From positions 28,640,199-28,704,198 of the forward strand of contig CP137682.1 in NCBI GenBank assembly GCA_037976565.1: a stretch of DNA of 64,000 bases. The letters run 5' to 3'. Of the stretch, positions 46,061 to 58,486 are shown piece by piece; positions within the stretch are counted from its first letter, which is position 1, and the number at the start of each line of letters is the position of its first letter. The notes under the pieces are model-generated. The model was not told the origin of the DNA, made no database searches, and saw nothing but the letters and a program-made list of their open reading frames with translations. The DNA is from Mesocentrotus franciscanus (Eukaryota > Echinodermata > Echinoidea > Camarodonta > Strongylocentrotidae). A program made the position numbers and the translations under genes.

Positions 46061-46701
46061 CGTGTTCTTCGTATAGCCCAATACGTTCACTTTGTATGGA
46101 TCAATTAAAATAATAACATTAAAATGTATACTTTAAGTCACAGTGAAATAAAAAGGAGTTGAAAATCAGTCTATTTTTTGAGAGATAACCCCTAAAAAAG
46201 GGGAAAGGAAAAAAAGACATTGTTAGGTATTGAACCCAATAGGTTTCAAAAGAGACGCGATAACCTATCCGCAAGAGTGCTGTGCCTCACTGAAAATCTC
46301 TATTTATTTTCTTCATATTAACACTTTTAGTTTTTGTAGATGGAGTCGGAAAGGCGTATATTTAGTTATTGAAAGTATGAGGTGTATTCTTCGTAATTGA
46401 GAGAGTCACTTGTTAAAGAAAGATTATGAAATTCCAATTTCCACTTTTTTCTTGAGAGGAGGTCTCATAAAAAAAAATTTGGTAAGTCAATATCATGGAC
46501 CAAACATAGAATAAAGGAGTAACAGGGAATAGCACCCATTGTCTTTGCATAGTGAATGATCGTTTATCCACAAGACCACTCTGTATCATAGATATTATCT
46601 AGTTTGCTTTTACTTGTAAACACTTTCTGACGGCAATGACTTCACAAAAAGATGCTGATTGACTGATTTCACCGCTTTCGGGATACATGATGATTATTAT
46701 T

Positions 46702-46731
46702 AGGTGATACGTACGTAGTTATACGTATCAC
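46702..46731. repeat. Perfect-type palindrome AGGTGATACG...CGTATCACCT
   Basis: Short inverted repeat with a small centre, outside the duplication block. No associated gene. Confidence 0.5.
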
Positions 46732-47027
46732 CTATTGATTTCGTCAAGATTTGTCTTTATTTATTCTTCCTCAAATTTGTTCGCACGATATCTCAAGACT
46801 GAATAAAGCCATTAGCATGAAACTTACCATGATGATAGATCTTAGTCTAACTTAGAACTGCGTGACTTTTCAGAGACTTAAAGTTATCGTGACGTCATCC
46901 AGGCGCCATTTTGTGAAAATAATCTCATGATCATATCTTCCAAACAGAAGGTCATTTCTCATTCATATTTATCATGATCAAGGTCAATATGTGTATGGTC
47001 AATTTCAGGTCAATAAATACGCGCAAA

Positions 47028-47070
47028 CATGCGCGTACGCGTACGCATGCGCGTTAACGCGCGCGTAAAA
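47028..47070. repeat. Alternating CG/CA tract
   Basis: GCGCGTACGCGTACGCATGC and following bases alternate purine and pyrimidine, the composition that favours Z-DNA. Confidence 0.5.
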
Positions 47071-47340
47071 TTTTAAATTGCTCAAAATCGTCTTAAATTT
47101 TTTTTTGCATACGTTTTAGGTCATTTTAAGCATTTGACAAAAAATTACGCAAACCCGCATTTTCGCGCGTTTTCGTTCGTCACGGCCGAACGCAAAATAG
47201 TTCCTCCTATATTTTTTTTGACAGGATATTTCTCATGTTTTCCCAAACAATTTGATACCATGCTTATCTCTTTATCACTATTAATAAGGGAATGAGCGTC
47301 CGTTCAAGATAAATGTCCGTGCGCGCGACCTGTTGTAATA

Positions 47341-48105
47341 CAAGGTTTCAAGGTTTCAAGGTTTCTTTTATTTGTCCACATAATATAACAAAATCAAATG
47401 AACATGTAATACATACAAATATACAACAAATAATTATACAATTATTGTTCAAATAAGTAATTTAAGATTGGCACATTGGAGAAAACATAGTGGAGGAGTC
47501 TATTAAAAAAGCATGGCTTGTATTTTATAGACCCCTTGAGAATAAAAAAAGGTTGCAAGTGCTCTGTAATATAAATTTAAAACAATATGTATAAATGCTT
47601 AGGTAATCCTACACCCGCCCCCCCCCCCACGCTACAAAACAAAAGGTTGTCTTTAACATTGGTGTATACAGATAATTTCTACAGATGTCGGAAATAATAG
47701 CAAATGATGATCTTTCTAGCAGAGAAGAGAGATAGAGAGAGAGAGAGAGAGAAAGTAAGAAAGAGAAAGTGGAACATGAAGCATGAAGGAAGAAGGACGG
47801 GGACATTACACACTATGGTTACTTTTGCAATGTTTCGATATTATCTTACTATTAGGTTTATCTTTTATTTTTGTTATTATTGTTCCAAAAGCTGTTATCC
47901 CTAAACATGTTGACGTTTTAACAAATGTATCTATCTAGAAGGATTTTTTTGAGTCTACGTTTAAATGAAAAAAAACTAGGAGCTGATTTAATGTTATCAT
48001 TCAATGAGTTCCATAGCTGTGGTCCGGTATGCGACTTTACGTTTTACACTGTAGTTCCGTCATTTTCACGATAAGTGAGTAAAACCGGGCTGCAGCAAAG
48101 ACTAG
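47341..48105 (-). mobile_element. 3' fragment of a CR1-like LINE
   Basis: On the minus strand ORF2 ends with SHTGPQLWNSLND, then SFKRRLKKILL, matching the TGPKYWNSL...FKRKLKFHLL end of the 12.5-18.6 kb LINE. The 3' tail is (AAACCTTG)n at 47,341-47,364. Its upper part recurs inverted at 61,832-61,902. Confidence 0.75.
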
Positions 48106-48202
48106 TACTTCATGAACAGCGCGCCTGATCTGAACTTGCCAGGTTATTCTCGCATTCTTGACGTTATATTTCATTAATGGTTGATTTATGTCATAATCTG
48201 CC

Positions 48203-48244
48203 ATGGAAGACATTACGCAAACAACGCTTCCTGATCCATTGCAG
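48203..48244 (+). CDS. Candidate first coding exon (weak)
   Basis: ATG followed by 14 codons (MEDITQTTLPDPLQ) and a good donor CAG|GTATGT. Its phase does not join the 48,761 exon directly, so an extra exon would be needed. Confidence 0.25.
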
Positions 48245-48760
48245 GTATGTAAATGAAAAATTTAAAATAAAAAACGTTTTATCATACGTCTCACAGATAG
48301 TAGATAGATGTAGACTAGTCCCACATGTGGATTTTTTGTAGTGTAACTGTACTATAGTGTAAGACGATGAAATCACCCAAGAAATCTCCAAAGAAAGTGG
48401 AGGGATCAACCAAGAGAGAGAGAGAGAGAGATGATGATGTTGGCTGCTGCTGATGACGATCAAGTTCGCGAACCACCTTGGTTTTTTTTTCTTCATATTC
48501 AGAGAGTATTGGGTGTACAAGATGTATTTACAGGGTTGAAAAGAACCAGAAAGAGATCTACCATGTCATGTCTTACATTTGGTTAACAATGAACATAGAA
48601 AAACCAAGCCTGAGCAAATAATCAAATAATAACTTCCTGAATTGTAGATGTTGTTCTCTCCTGTGAAGAATACTGTACTTTAAAGACAGTATGCAGTGCA
48701 TTTGTTGTCCAATGTAATGTTTTCTAAATTGGGTAGTGATATATAATTATTGAATTTCAG

Positions 48761-51700
48761 CAACAAGCAATGTGCCATCAGGATGGCTTGGCCCTCTCCA
48801 GTCATCTGAGCCCACAGCTGAGGATGTGCCCGAGCCTGATGTAGATGAGCCAATGTCTAGTAGCCATCTTGATGACCATGCTTCAATCGAAGATCCTCAA
48901 CTAGTCAGGCTAGAAAGCCTGCATGCCCAGAGAGATCTACACAACCAGTTTGCCCAACGTATGCATAGACATTACTCCACCAAATGTAAGCAATGACTTT
49001 CATTTTTACTGCATGCATTATAAGATCGTTCTATTTTTCCATTTATGCTTAACCCTCATCCCATTTTTTTTTTTGTTCACTTGAGTCCATGGAGGGGGGG
49101 AAGGGGGCATTTTTTGCCCCCCTTCAGATCTCAACCACCAATCGCGCAATCTCCACGAAAATTTGCATGATAGTAGTGTGCGATGTGATCTACAAGAATG
49201 TAAAGTTAGTCTTTCCGAAATAATGTCTTTTTATTTTATGTTAATTATGTTAATTTATGCACGAAATCATACTTTTTGCTCTAAATCACTAAATAAAGCT
49301 CATAGAATTCTAATTTTTGGTGTAAATATTCTTTGTAGCATTCCAAAAAATTATACTTGAAGAAAATTCCTGGTATCAAAATTATTTTCTTATGTATTTC
49401 TTCTTTCGCGACCTTTTGTTTTTGTTTGTTTTGGGGCAAAATTTATTGCAGAAACTTTTCGAAGCATAATTATGCTGAAACAAAATAATTTTAGCCAATG
49501 AGCTGTTTTTGGTTTGACGGATATTTGTTTAAATCGTGCAACGTCGTAACGGTATGCCCGTTTTCGTGAAAATGTTTTTGAAAGTAAAAAGTCAGCGAGC
49601 GCCGCGTTCAAAATTCGCGTCAGAATGGTCGTGGAAAATGTTGATGGGCCCCCTCCATGTGGTTAGAGTTAATTTTTGTTTTTCTTGGCATTTCAATATC
49701 TTACAACATTGGAATAAATCAAATTTGTTTACATAATAATGGCTATCATTTGCATGCTACAGATAATTTGCATATTACATCCATGCGGATGGATACACAG
49801 GTGCGGATGCAGTAGGGAGCCAATTGTGCCCCCTCCCAGTCCTTGTTCTACCCTGTGTCCGCACCTGATTTCCTGAGAATTTACATTATTGTTTATCCCT
49901 GATGATACATGTTGCATTTTATTGTTAATTATTAATATTCATGATAACAGTTGTTGAATCTAATTTGCATGTTATAGTTATTAATATTCATGATGATGTA
50001 TGTTGCAGAGAATCTATATGTTACTGTTAATTATTACTATTAATGATAAAATATATTGAATAGAAGTTGCATTTTATAAATTATTATGTTCATGGTACAT
50101 GTTTCAGAAAATTTGCATGTTGCATGTCAGACCAACCACCCCCAAAAAAAAAAAAAAAAAATTGTATTGGCATAACAGCCAACTGAAAAATATGTTTGAC
50201 AATTACAATTTTTTTCACTCGAGTAATTCCATATTTGCTGCTTGCCCTACCTTAACAAGTGCATGATATAAATAGATTAGCCAAAATGAGGACCATACTT
50301 CTTTTGGTTTTTATTTTTTCCAGAGATTCTTGTATATATTTTGGAATAAAAAACAAATCCAGGGTCTGTGGTACTACAGTCAAACCTGCTTTAGTGACCA
50401 CCTGTCTACAAAGACCACCTGTCTACAAAGACCACATTTTTTGTTTCCCTTGAAAATGGTTTCTCATTGAAACATGTACTAAAGGAACCTGTCTACAAAG
50501 ACCACCTGTCTACAAAGACCACTTTTTGTGTTTCCCTTGGGTGGTCGCTATAGACAGGTTTGACTGTATTATGTTAGGTCAGGTTATGCCAATTCAACAT
50601 CTTTCCTTGAGGGGGTCTTATCTTGATTATTAATGTTCATGACATAACAAATTCTTCTGTTTGTTTTTTTATTTTTCTTCCATCTGTTAACTCACACCTT
50701 GTCTATTAATGATTGGATACAGATGTAGCAAACAAGTAAGTATAATACAGTTTTATTTCATTTTCAGCATATTCCATTTTATATCTAGTTTGTAAATGAA
50801 TGTCGCCAAGGCGCACATTTCAGCACTCCCTGCTTACAGTAGTAAACAAGTGGATACTGCCATCAACAAAAGTTGACGATGTGTGCTCCTCTTATGTTAT
50901 ATGTTTTTGGACATATTTCTTACCATTGTTATTATAACATTTAAGGGCTAACATGTTTACAGAGAAAAATTATAATTGAAACAAAACTCAAGCAAAATAG
51001 AATTGAGTTGTATTTACATCTTGTTTGTAGATACTTCTTTGACAGTGGCCAGTCACTTTAAATTAATGAAGGAAAGTGTAAAATGCTAGTTAACTGATAG
51101 TGAGTATGTAACCAAATAGAACTGTTATGTGAGATTTTGTCTTACTAGGTAATTTTTCTTGCTTTTTGTTTTCAGCTCCACAGAGAGACAACAGGATTTT
51201 GGAGGATGTCCATCATATGTTTGTGGACATGGAGGAAAAACTAAACAAGATCCAACCACCTACGTAGAATCGTACAAGGCTATGCTCAGAGCATATGGTC
51301 GTTTAAAAACAGACAGTGCCCTTGTATCAGCAATCCGAATGTTTGGCAGGTATAGCGGAGTAAATCTTGCTAAAAGGAAGGTGAAGTCGAAGGCAGGAGT
51401 CTCGGGTGGACTGCTACAGTCATCTGGCCCCAGCATCCCTGTTCAGCCCTCAGCCATATCACGCCGTCGACTGAAACTCGGAGGGAGGAGGAAACTAAAT
51501 AAGGGACGTCCAACCAAACAGTCTGCCATGAAAGAGCAAGCCTTTTCTAGACCATCTTCATCAGCCATAATTCCATCCAAGAAAAAGCGTGTTGCTGCAC
51601 CACATTCCCTTGGACATGCAGTGACTATGTGCCAATCTTTAGGGAAGACACATAGTACAAAATAATTGAGTATGCTCAACCAAACACCTTCATCTTCAGG

Positions 51701-51812
51701 CGAATTACCAGAAGATTATATACCAGAAGCCGTGGCCCGCTGCATGAATAAGGCACAGCGGGATTATATGCCAGATATACCGATCCTCTATAATTCTTCC
51801 AATGACTTAGGA
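48761..51812 (+). pseudogene. Broken gene, tentatively MULE/SWIM-transposase C-terminal region
   Basis: Exon 48,761-48,985 (acceptor TTTCAG, donor GTAAGC) encodes PSGWLGPLQSSEP and an acidic stretch ending HRHYSTK. Exon from 51,176 (acceptor TTTTCAG) continues in phase as RDNRILEDVHHMFVDMEEKL, but the likely protein then changes frame near 51,255-51,265 into AYGRLKTDSALVSAIRMFGR and a basic tail (RRLKLGGRRKLNKGRPTKQS, PHSLGHAVTMCQSLGKTHS). TAA at 51,663 is followed in the same frame by PEAVARCMNKAQRDYMPDIP to a stop at about 51,812. The tail resembles, from memory, C-termini of SWIM-domain MULE transposases; the catalytic part and SWIM finger are absent. Confidence 0.4.
50377..50566. mobile_element. 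Tc1/mariner-type MITE with TA duplication
   Basis: Ends CAGTCAAACCTG and CAGGTTTGACTG, each followed by TA. The inside has ACCTGTCTACAAAGACC in two adjacent pairs. Pogo/mariner relatives duplicate TA on insertion. Confidence 0.8.
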
Positions 51813-52337
51813 GGGGATTAGTACATCCGGTATAAAATGCTGTTTTGCGGTTTTCCCAAGTAAGTCACCTAAGCTGTCATTATGCACTGGATGTGTCCCA
51901 AAAAAGTATTATTTGGACTATATTTGGGATAGTTATGACTTTTGTTTTTCAATTCTGCTGATGTCATATCTTTGCAAACAAATTACCACCTTGAAAGCTA
52001 TTTCTTATTTGCTAACAATTGCCTGATTTTGTGATACTTTTTCCCTTTTTAGTCTCACTTTCATGATAATCAACATCCATAAAAAAATACAAATTAAAAG
52101 GTTTAAATGCTAATGAACCTTACCTAATAACAAGGCATTAGCGATGTTGTGTCTCGACCACTTGTGAAAATGACTAGAAATATCGCGATCTCCTTGCCAT
52201 CCATGAGAATTGTATATGAGAGTCATACAGGTAAACTTTAAACGTTTTACCTGAAATGACCTATGACTTCACCATGTGACCTCTGAAGGCACGAATATAT
52301 CCTAAATTTTGTTTGCCATTGCAGCAACATGTGCAGA

Positions 52338-53240
52338 GTTATTTATTTTGATTTATTTATTTATTCATATATTCATATTCCACAAATCATCAAAGTACAT
52401 TTCATAATAAAACATTTCCATTGAAAAAAATACATCAACTGCATAACATATGCAGATTTGAAACGTACCAATAAAATGAAAAAATGTGGAGGGGCCTACT
52501 GAAAAGCATAGCTTGTAAGATGTAGACCCCCTATCGAGATTTTATACAAGGGTAATATGATATAAATTTAGCAAAATAATCAGCAAAATTCTATAAATTT
52601 ATATAGATATAAACATTGTAACATGAATGTATATAAACTATATACAAAATTATGTAGATATTGACTTTAAAATAATCAACACTACCGTGGATAAGTATAA
52701 AGTTCACGAGATATTTGATTAAATCAATAAGAATTCAGAAGAAATTTTTTGATGAGTATTCTAAATCGGTTCAGATTTTGGGTCCTGTGAAAAATAGTTT
52801 TGCTAGAAAATACTGTTCTGCTTTTAGGTATTAAGTGATAGTCATTTGATTGTCTAGTATTATAGGAATGCAAAGTATTATTTCTCATAAATTTTATTTT
52901 GTAGGACATAAGGTATACTATCTGTATCTAGCTGATACATGAATTGGAATAGTTGTAGAGGTCACTGACTTTAAGGATACGTTTCTGACGAAACTATTCA
53001 TCCGTATGTCGTATGAGCTCTAAAGGGCTTATTGCATATCATTCTCAGTACTTTTTTCTGAAGTAGAATGACTTTGTTGAGTCTCGTGTGAGAGGCATTT
53101 CCCATGCCAGAATCTCATAATTAAGATATGGTAAATTATTGCACAATACCACATGGATAGTGCCTGTGCTGGAAGAAAGCTTTTAAGCTTGTTGATGACT
53201 CCAATATTTCTTGCCACAAGAGAGTCTTGCAGGTAAATTT
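52338..53240 (-). mobile_element. 3' fragment of a CR1-like LINE
   Basis: Minus-strand pieces: ARNIGVINKLKSFLPAQALS (about 53,140-53,220), an RAHTT / FMYQL stretch and HSYNTRQSNDYHL...FRILIKKFLLNSY (52,724-52,880), in the order of the reverse transcriptase C-terminal domain. Broken by stops and shifts. AT-rich tail near 52,338-52,370. Confidence 0.75.
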
Positions 53241-53630
53241 TAACATATGACCTCAAACGACCTTTGAACTCACCATGTGACCTCTGACAGCACTGCAACA
53301 TGGTGTTATCCCTATTACAGGGAAACTGAAACATTGTGAGAAAATAAGTACTTGTTTTGCTACTTAGTAACATAATAATTACGGTATGCATGCATTGAGT
53401 AGTGAATTAGTGGGCCTATATCATAAGACTACACTGCTCAGAATGTTGCATTATGGATTAGTAACCGGGCCAGATTTGAGTAGTTCAGGAATTGAGGTGG
53501 TGCTATACAAGGCTGCTGGTTCGTATTGGGTTTAAAAGGCGACGTACAGAAATTAGAGCCAATCCTAGATGAGATCTGCAATCTCGAAGATGAGATAATC
53601 AGATTTGTGTAAAATGTTATGTTTATATTA
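53241..53630. other. Spacer before the foldback element
   Basis: No gene seen. Ends in the TTATATTA target duplication at 53,623-53,630. Confidence 0.5.
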
Positions 53631-54255
53631 GGTAACCCGACACATGCTCCGCCGACAATTGCTCCGCCGACATTTACTCCGCAAAACGCGACAATTGCTC
53701 CGCGACATTTGCTCCGCGACAATTGCTCCGCCGACAATTGCTCCGCCGACATTTGCTCCGCCGACAATTGCTCCGCCGACATTTGCTCCGCCGACATTTG
53801 CTCCGCCGACATTTGCTCCGCCGACAATTGCTCCTCCGACAATTGCTCCGCGACATTTGCTCCGCCGACAATTACTCCGCATGAAGTGATAAATGCTCCG
53901 ATGACAAATGCTCCTCGAACGACAGTTGCTCCGACGACAATTGCTCCGCCGACATTTGCTCCTCGACAAATGCTCCTCCGACATTTGCTCCGCCGACAAT
54001 TGATCCTCCGACAATTGCTCCGCCGACATTTGCTCCGCCGACAATTGCTCCTCCGACATTTGCTCCGCCGACAATTGCTCCGCCGACATTTGCTCCGCCG
54101 ACAATTGCTCCTCCGACATTTGCTCCGCCGACAATTGCTCCTCCGACATTTGCTCCGCCGACAATTGCGCTGCATGAAGCGACACTTGCTCCGGTGAGAT
54201 TTGCTCCGCCCCAAAAGTGCCCCGTAAAAGACAAATGTTCCGCCGACAATAAAAT
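53631..54255 (+). repeat. Left inverted repeat: 15-bp minisatellite
   Basis: About 38 units alternating ACAATTGCTCCGCCG and ACATTTGCTCCGCCG, with unit variants (CTCCTCCG, CTCCGCG). Because the unit is 15 nt, several frames on both strands stay open; these are not genes. Confidence 0.9.
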
Positions 54256-54367
54256 TGCTCTCTGATCCAAAAGTGCCTCGTGAAAGACATGAATGCTCCT
54301 CTGGCAATAAGTGCAATAAATTGCTCTGCCGTCATTTGTCCTGCCTAAAAAGTGCCTTACAGAAGAC

Positions 54368-54497
54368 CAGGCCCGTAGCCAGGGGGCACGTGCCCAAAAT
54401 TTGTCCAAGATTAGACACCCCTCCTCTTAGACCCCTCCCCAGGACGTCGATCAATTTGTATGTGCCCCCCAAACATCAAACTCTGGCTACGGCCCTG
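54368..54497. mobile_element. 130-bp hAT-type MITE inside the foldback element
   Basis: Ends CAGGCCCGTAGCCAG and CTGGCTACGGCCCTG, flanked by CAGAAGAC at 54,360-54,367 and 54,498-54,505. Confidence 0.85.
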
Positions 54498-56549
54498 CAG
54501 AAGACAAATGCTCAGACGTTTATTGCTCTTCCCCATAATGTTTGATTTAAAAAAAAAATCAAGTTATAGCTCCTTATGCAAGTTCTCCACCGAAAGATAA
54601 TTACTCCGCTCAAAATCTTAGCTGATCCAAAGCTCAAAACAAACTCTCTCACTCTCTTTCTCTTTCTTGCTCCTCCTTTTCCTTTTTACACCATTTTCTT
54701 GTCTTCCTAGCTCTTTTCTTTCCTCTCATGCTATTAGTCTTCTTTAATTTTCCTCACTTCTTCTCTTCTCCCCTCTCGAGTTCTATTTCTCTCATGAAAT
54801 TGTAACCTAATGTAGTACATGTAATACATTCTTGTTTAGAATAGTATTTTAAATAATATCCAGTCCGTTTTCTATAGGTTTCTTTCCTTCAGTTAAATGT
54901 ATGTAGCTTTACTATATATATTAGTGTGTAAAGCACCCCGTCTCATTCGAGTACTTTGTTTTCACTGACTTTAAGTGACACACGGAGCCATCGGAAGAAG
55001 AGCAATTGGCTGATCATGAAGAATTAACATCAAACTGCAACAAAATGATTTGTGAAAATGGGAATAAGCAGAAAGGTTAAGAACTAAACCATAAAGATAA
55101 TAAAATAACAGTGTTATTCATTTTCTTTATTCTTACCTTTTCAAATAACAATTACAAAAACTTACATCACATATTCAACCAAACAATTTCCATGATGCAG
55201 ATATGTTATATATTATCAAATGTTACCATCCTTTTCTGAAAGAACTGTTATCACAATTATCTTCATATTGTTTCAACCTAATTATTTTACAAACTGTATT
55301 ATAATAGGTCTAATTTCCATGATCCTAACATCATTTTCTACTCGGTTTATCTTCTTCTTATCTCAATTCCAATCAAATTTTTATTGGAGTTCTGGTCATC
55401 AAATTACATTTCGAAATAAACAGTTTCAAAGCATTGTGAAATTAGATTCGTTCCTCAGAGCTATTGGGCCATCCATTAAGATAAATAAAGCCTGGCATCG
55501 TGATGAGCAGGCACCATAGTTTGTACCCAACCGATAAATGTGACCTGCAGAAAATCACTATTCATCTATACTGGAATTTCTTGTGGATGAAAGTGGAGTG
55601 TATGCTCATGTTACTTTTCTATTGTTGTTGTTGTTGTTTTTATATGCTCTGCTGTGGCTTCAGAGCTACTTGATTACAAAATTAATGCTTATTTTGCATT
55701 GCAAACATCTACGTTGTTCACAATTTGGCAGTAAACAGTGGGGGAAGGGCTCGTTAAACAAGGATTCTGATTTTAGCATCTTAAGTGAGTTTACATCCCG
55801 TGCATGTTCACTGGATATTCCTACTCGGAACATGCCTATACTCTCTTTGAATTAATTTTGTAAGAGAATATATGAAATATTGTTTGCCGAGGTGTGCCGG
55901 ATATTATTTAAGCTTTCTTAAGGTGCCTGAAAATGTCTGTTCTGGAGATGCCGTTCAGTAATGTTCTCCGGCTTAATACCTCCATATAGCCATTTGCAAT
56001 ATCAATATAATTGTACTTAGTAGTGTGATGCTGTATAATCCCTTGATGTAGTTATGTTATACCCCAAGAATATGAAGAGTTTTTTGCAAAAGGACCTTAA
56101 TCCACTTTAGCTATTTTGGAGTAAATCAAGGTTTTTATTTTATACATTTGCCTTTGTTCTTTCACCATAGGTCCTTCTAATATCTTGAAGAGTTACCATA
56201 AGAGGTAATAAAATGACCGTTTGAAAGATCTTGCTGAAATCTTGTATTTTATATAATTTCCTTTTAAATATATATTTTTTTATGTCAGGACTTTTGCAAG
56301 AAAACAGGGATATAAGAAAACATTTGAATGCTTAATAGACTCGTACATTATTAGCTGTTCGTAATAAAAGTATCTAACATGATAAGCACCAATCTATCCA
56401 TCCTTGTACAATCCTATTGCAAGGCTACTCAATCATTTACTTTGCCCCACATAGCAATAGCATCTATTGAATTCAATTTAGAGCAACAATAGCCCTTGTT
56501 GCCGTGATTCATTTGGATAATCAGAACACCATGACTACCTGGGGTCTCA

Positions 56550-56825
56550 TCGTTAATATTCATAAGGACTATTTCTAAGGACCGCTATTCATAGTATGAG
56601 GGGAGGGTCGCTATTCATAATACAAAATCGGGGTCGTTAATCATAACGATCACTAATCATAATGCAAGAAAAGAGTGTTGGTATTCATAATATTATACCT
56701 AATTTATTGTCCTATTGTGGGAAGCGTTCCTCAATTTGAATTATGAATAGCGACCCTCATCTCATATTATGAATAGCGGCCCTTACGAATGATGATCCTT
56801 ATGAATTATGGTCACTATGAATAGT
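56550..56825. mobile_element. Foldback repeat with ~50-bp arms
   Basis: GACCGCTATTCATAGTATGA / GGGTCGCTATTCATAAT at 56,580-56,622 pairs with ATTATGAATAGCGACCC / TATTATGAATAGCGGCCC at 56,740-56,785; weaker inverted words continue outward. Confidence 0.7.
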
Positions 56826-57864
56826 GAGGTTACTCTGAATACCTAATCCTTATCCCCATCCACTTGTCACCTTCTGCCCCTCTTTGCGGGATAATACACC
56901 CTGCCCCGTGGATTGTACCCCTCCCGTGGAGTTTTGTGCTCCTTACCCGCTTTAGTGTAATCCACCATCTTTTGGTTAATTATATCCCTGCCCACCTTGC
57001 CCTTGAGCCCTTCCCCTCTGCATTCTTACTTTTTAAAAAAATTACCCAAAACATCTTTTCAATTTGTTTTCTCATCCACCCCGTTTAACGGTGCCTATTT
57101 ATTATAAAAGCTTATTTTGCAATCTTTGTTTTGTTTTGTGTGTGTTTTCCCATCCCCCCCCCTTCTCAGTTAGGAAGAATGTTATAACTTTTTTAAAGGT
57201 TCCCTGAAAGGGGCTGCTCGTCAAATGCCTTAGTTTATAATTGATATTAGTAATGACAAGAAGTAGCTGAAGTGTTTGGGCTGAACATTCATGCCAGAAT
57301 AAATTGAGTTTGGTCCCATAACTCGTTTCTGCACGCAGCGCACGTGCCTGAGGGGGACTTTCGTGTGCAAATTTATCGATTCGATAATCCCTAAATCTTG
57401 TTTATGTTCTCTTGTTTACGTACAAATGTCCTTCAAAGCTGATTTTGATGCCTCCCCTGTTATTTTCTAAAAATTCCATCATGAATGCTTTACTCGCAGA
57501 TGGTATACTTATGCTGCAGGTGCTTGCTTGCATTCAGGTCATTTCAGGTCTTACATATTGATGAGCTGTTTGAAATTAACGAGGAGGTATGCGCGTATTG
57601 GGGAATGTGGCTCGCTGCTCTACTTTCTTTCTCTTCTTTTTTTTAAAAACTTCCCCTGACATGTAATGATTGCTTAGTGTACATTATCTGGGACGTACAG
57701 TGATAGATGAAAAGTTATTTCAGCATATTCGACATGACTTTTAGGTAACTCTTTTTCTCCCACATCATCAACATTCATTCATTTCATTTCATCTACATTA
57801 TTTCATGAAATGCATTCAGAAAACGAAACAAACTAAAAACAAAACAAAGAAAATAACACATGAA

Positions 57865-58478
57865 GAAAAATATTGTCGGCGAAGCATTTGTCGTAGTACT
57901 AGTAGCATTTGTATTTTTACGGGGCACTTTTGGGGCGGTGCAAATTTCGTCGGAGCAAATGTCGGAGGAGCAATTGTCGGCGGAGCAAATGTCGGAGGAG
58001 CAATTGTCGGCGGAGCAAATGTCGGCGGAGCAATTGTCGGCGGAGCAAATGTCGGAGGAGCAATTGTCGGCGGAGCAAATGTCGGCGGAGCAATTGTCGG
58101 AGGAGCAATTGTCGGCGGAGCAAATGTCGGAGGAGCATTTGTCGGGGGAGCAAATGTCGGCGGAGCAATTGTCGTCGGAGCAACTGTCGTTCGAGGAGCA
58201 TTTGTCATCGGAGCAGTTATCACTTCATGCGGAGTAATTGTCGGCGGAGCAAATGTCGCGGAGCAATTGTCGGAGGAGCAATTGTCGGCGGAGCAAATGT
58301 CGGCGGAGCAAATGTCGGCGGAGCAAATGTCGGCGGAGCAATTGTCGGCGGAGCAAATGTCGGCGGAGCAATTGTCGGCGGAGCAATTGTCGCGGAGCAA
58401 ATGTCGCGGAGCAATTGTCGCGTTTTGCGGAGTAAATGTCGGTGGAGCAATTGTCGGCGGAGCATGTGTCATGGATTC
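57865..58478 (-). repeat. Right inverted repeat: 15-bp minisatellite
   Basis: Reverse complement of the left arm (GGAGCAATTGTCGGC units), slightly shorter, with the same order of irregular units. Confidence 0.9.
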
Positions 58479-58486
58479 TTATATTA

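Larger units (their letters stand above)
36718..46635. repeat. Right copy of the tandem segmental duplication
   Basis: Colinear with 1 to about 9,225: same exons 1-4, same intron words, same CT tracts, same tRNA-like repeats at the far end. The duplication extends past the left edge, so its full unit is longer than seen. Confidence 0.85.
41441..46635. other. Upstream flank of the MIB-ankyrin-kinase gene (right duplication block)
   Basis: No exon recognised. Contains a CT tract (41,575-41,830), the segment inverted relative to the left block, a 103-bp hairpin and a local tandem duplication. Confidence 0.5.
54256..57864. other. Interior of the foldback element
   Basis: 3.6 kb with decayed minisatellite units at the left, a MITE, CT-rich DNA and an inverted repeat. 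Frames at 55,220-55,519 and 55,583-55,855 are unremarkable. Confidence 0.5.
53631..58478. mobile_element. TU-like foldback transposon with minisatellite inverted repeats
   Basis: Left (53,631-54,255) and right (57,865-58,478) arms are inverted copies over about 600 bp, built of a 15-bp unit (ATTGCTCCGCCGACA and variants) with the same order of irregular units, for example GACACATGCTCCGCC at the outer end and CCCCAAAAGTGCCCCGTAA at the inner end. TTATATTA occurs on both sides, exactly 8 nt outside the shared core, as an 8-bp target duplication. Sea urchin TU elements have inverted repeats with an outer domain of 15-bp tandem units and 8-bp duplications, as I recall. The interior shows no transposase. 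Confidence 0.75.

Noticed and set aside
49796..49868. Small MITE with CAGGTGCGGA ends
   Set aside because: Inverted ends exist but I found no target duplication, so left unannotated.
50723..50735. 13-nt mini-exon between GATACAG and GTAAGT
   Set aside because: Including it forces the less protein-like frame in the next exon; joining 48,985 directly to 51,176 gives a sensible helix-like frame.
53619..54408. Long open frames in the minisatellite (up to 292 codons, both strands)
   Set aside because: Produced by a 15-bp unit without stop words; mirrored frames occur at 57.8-58.5 kb. No start context, splicing or domain.
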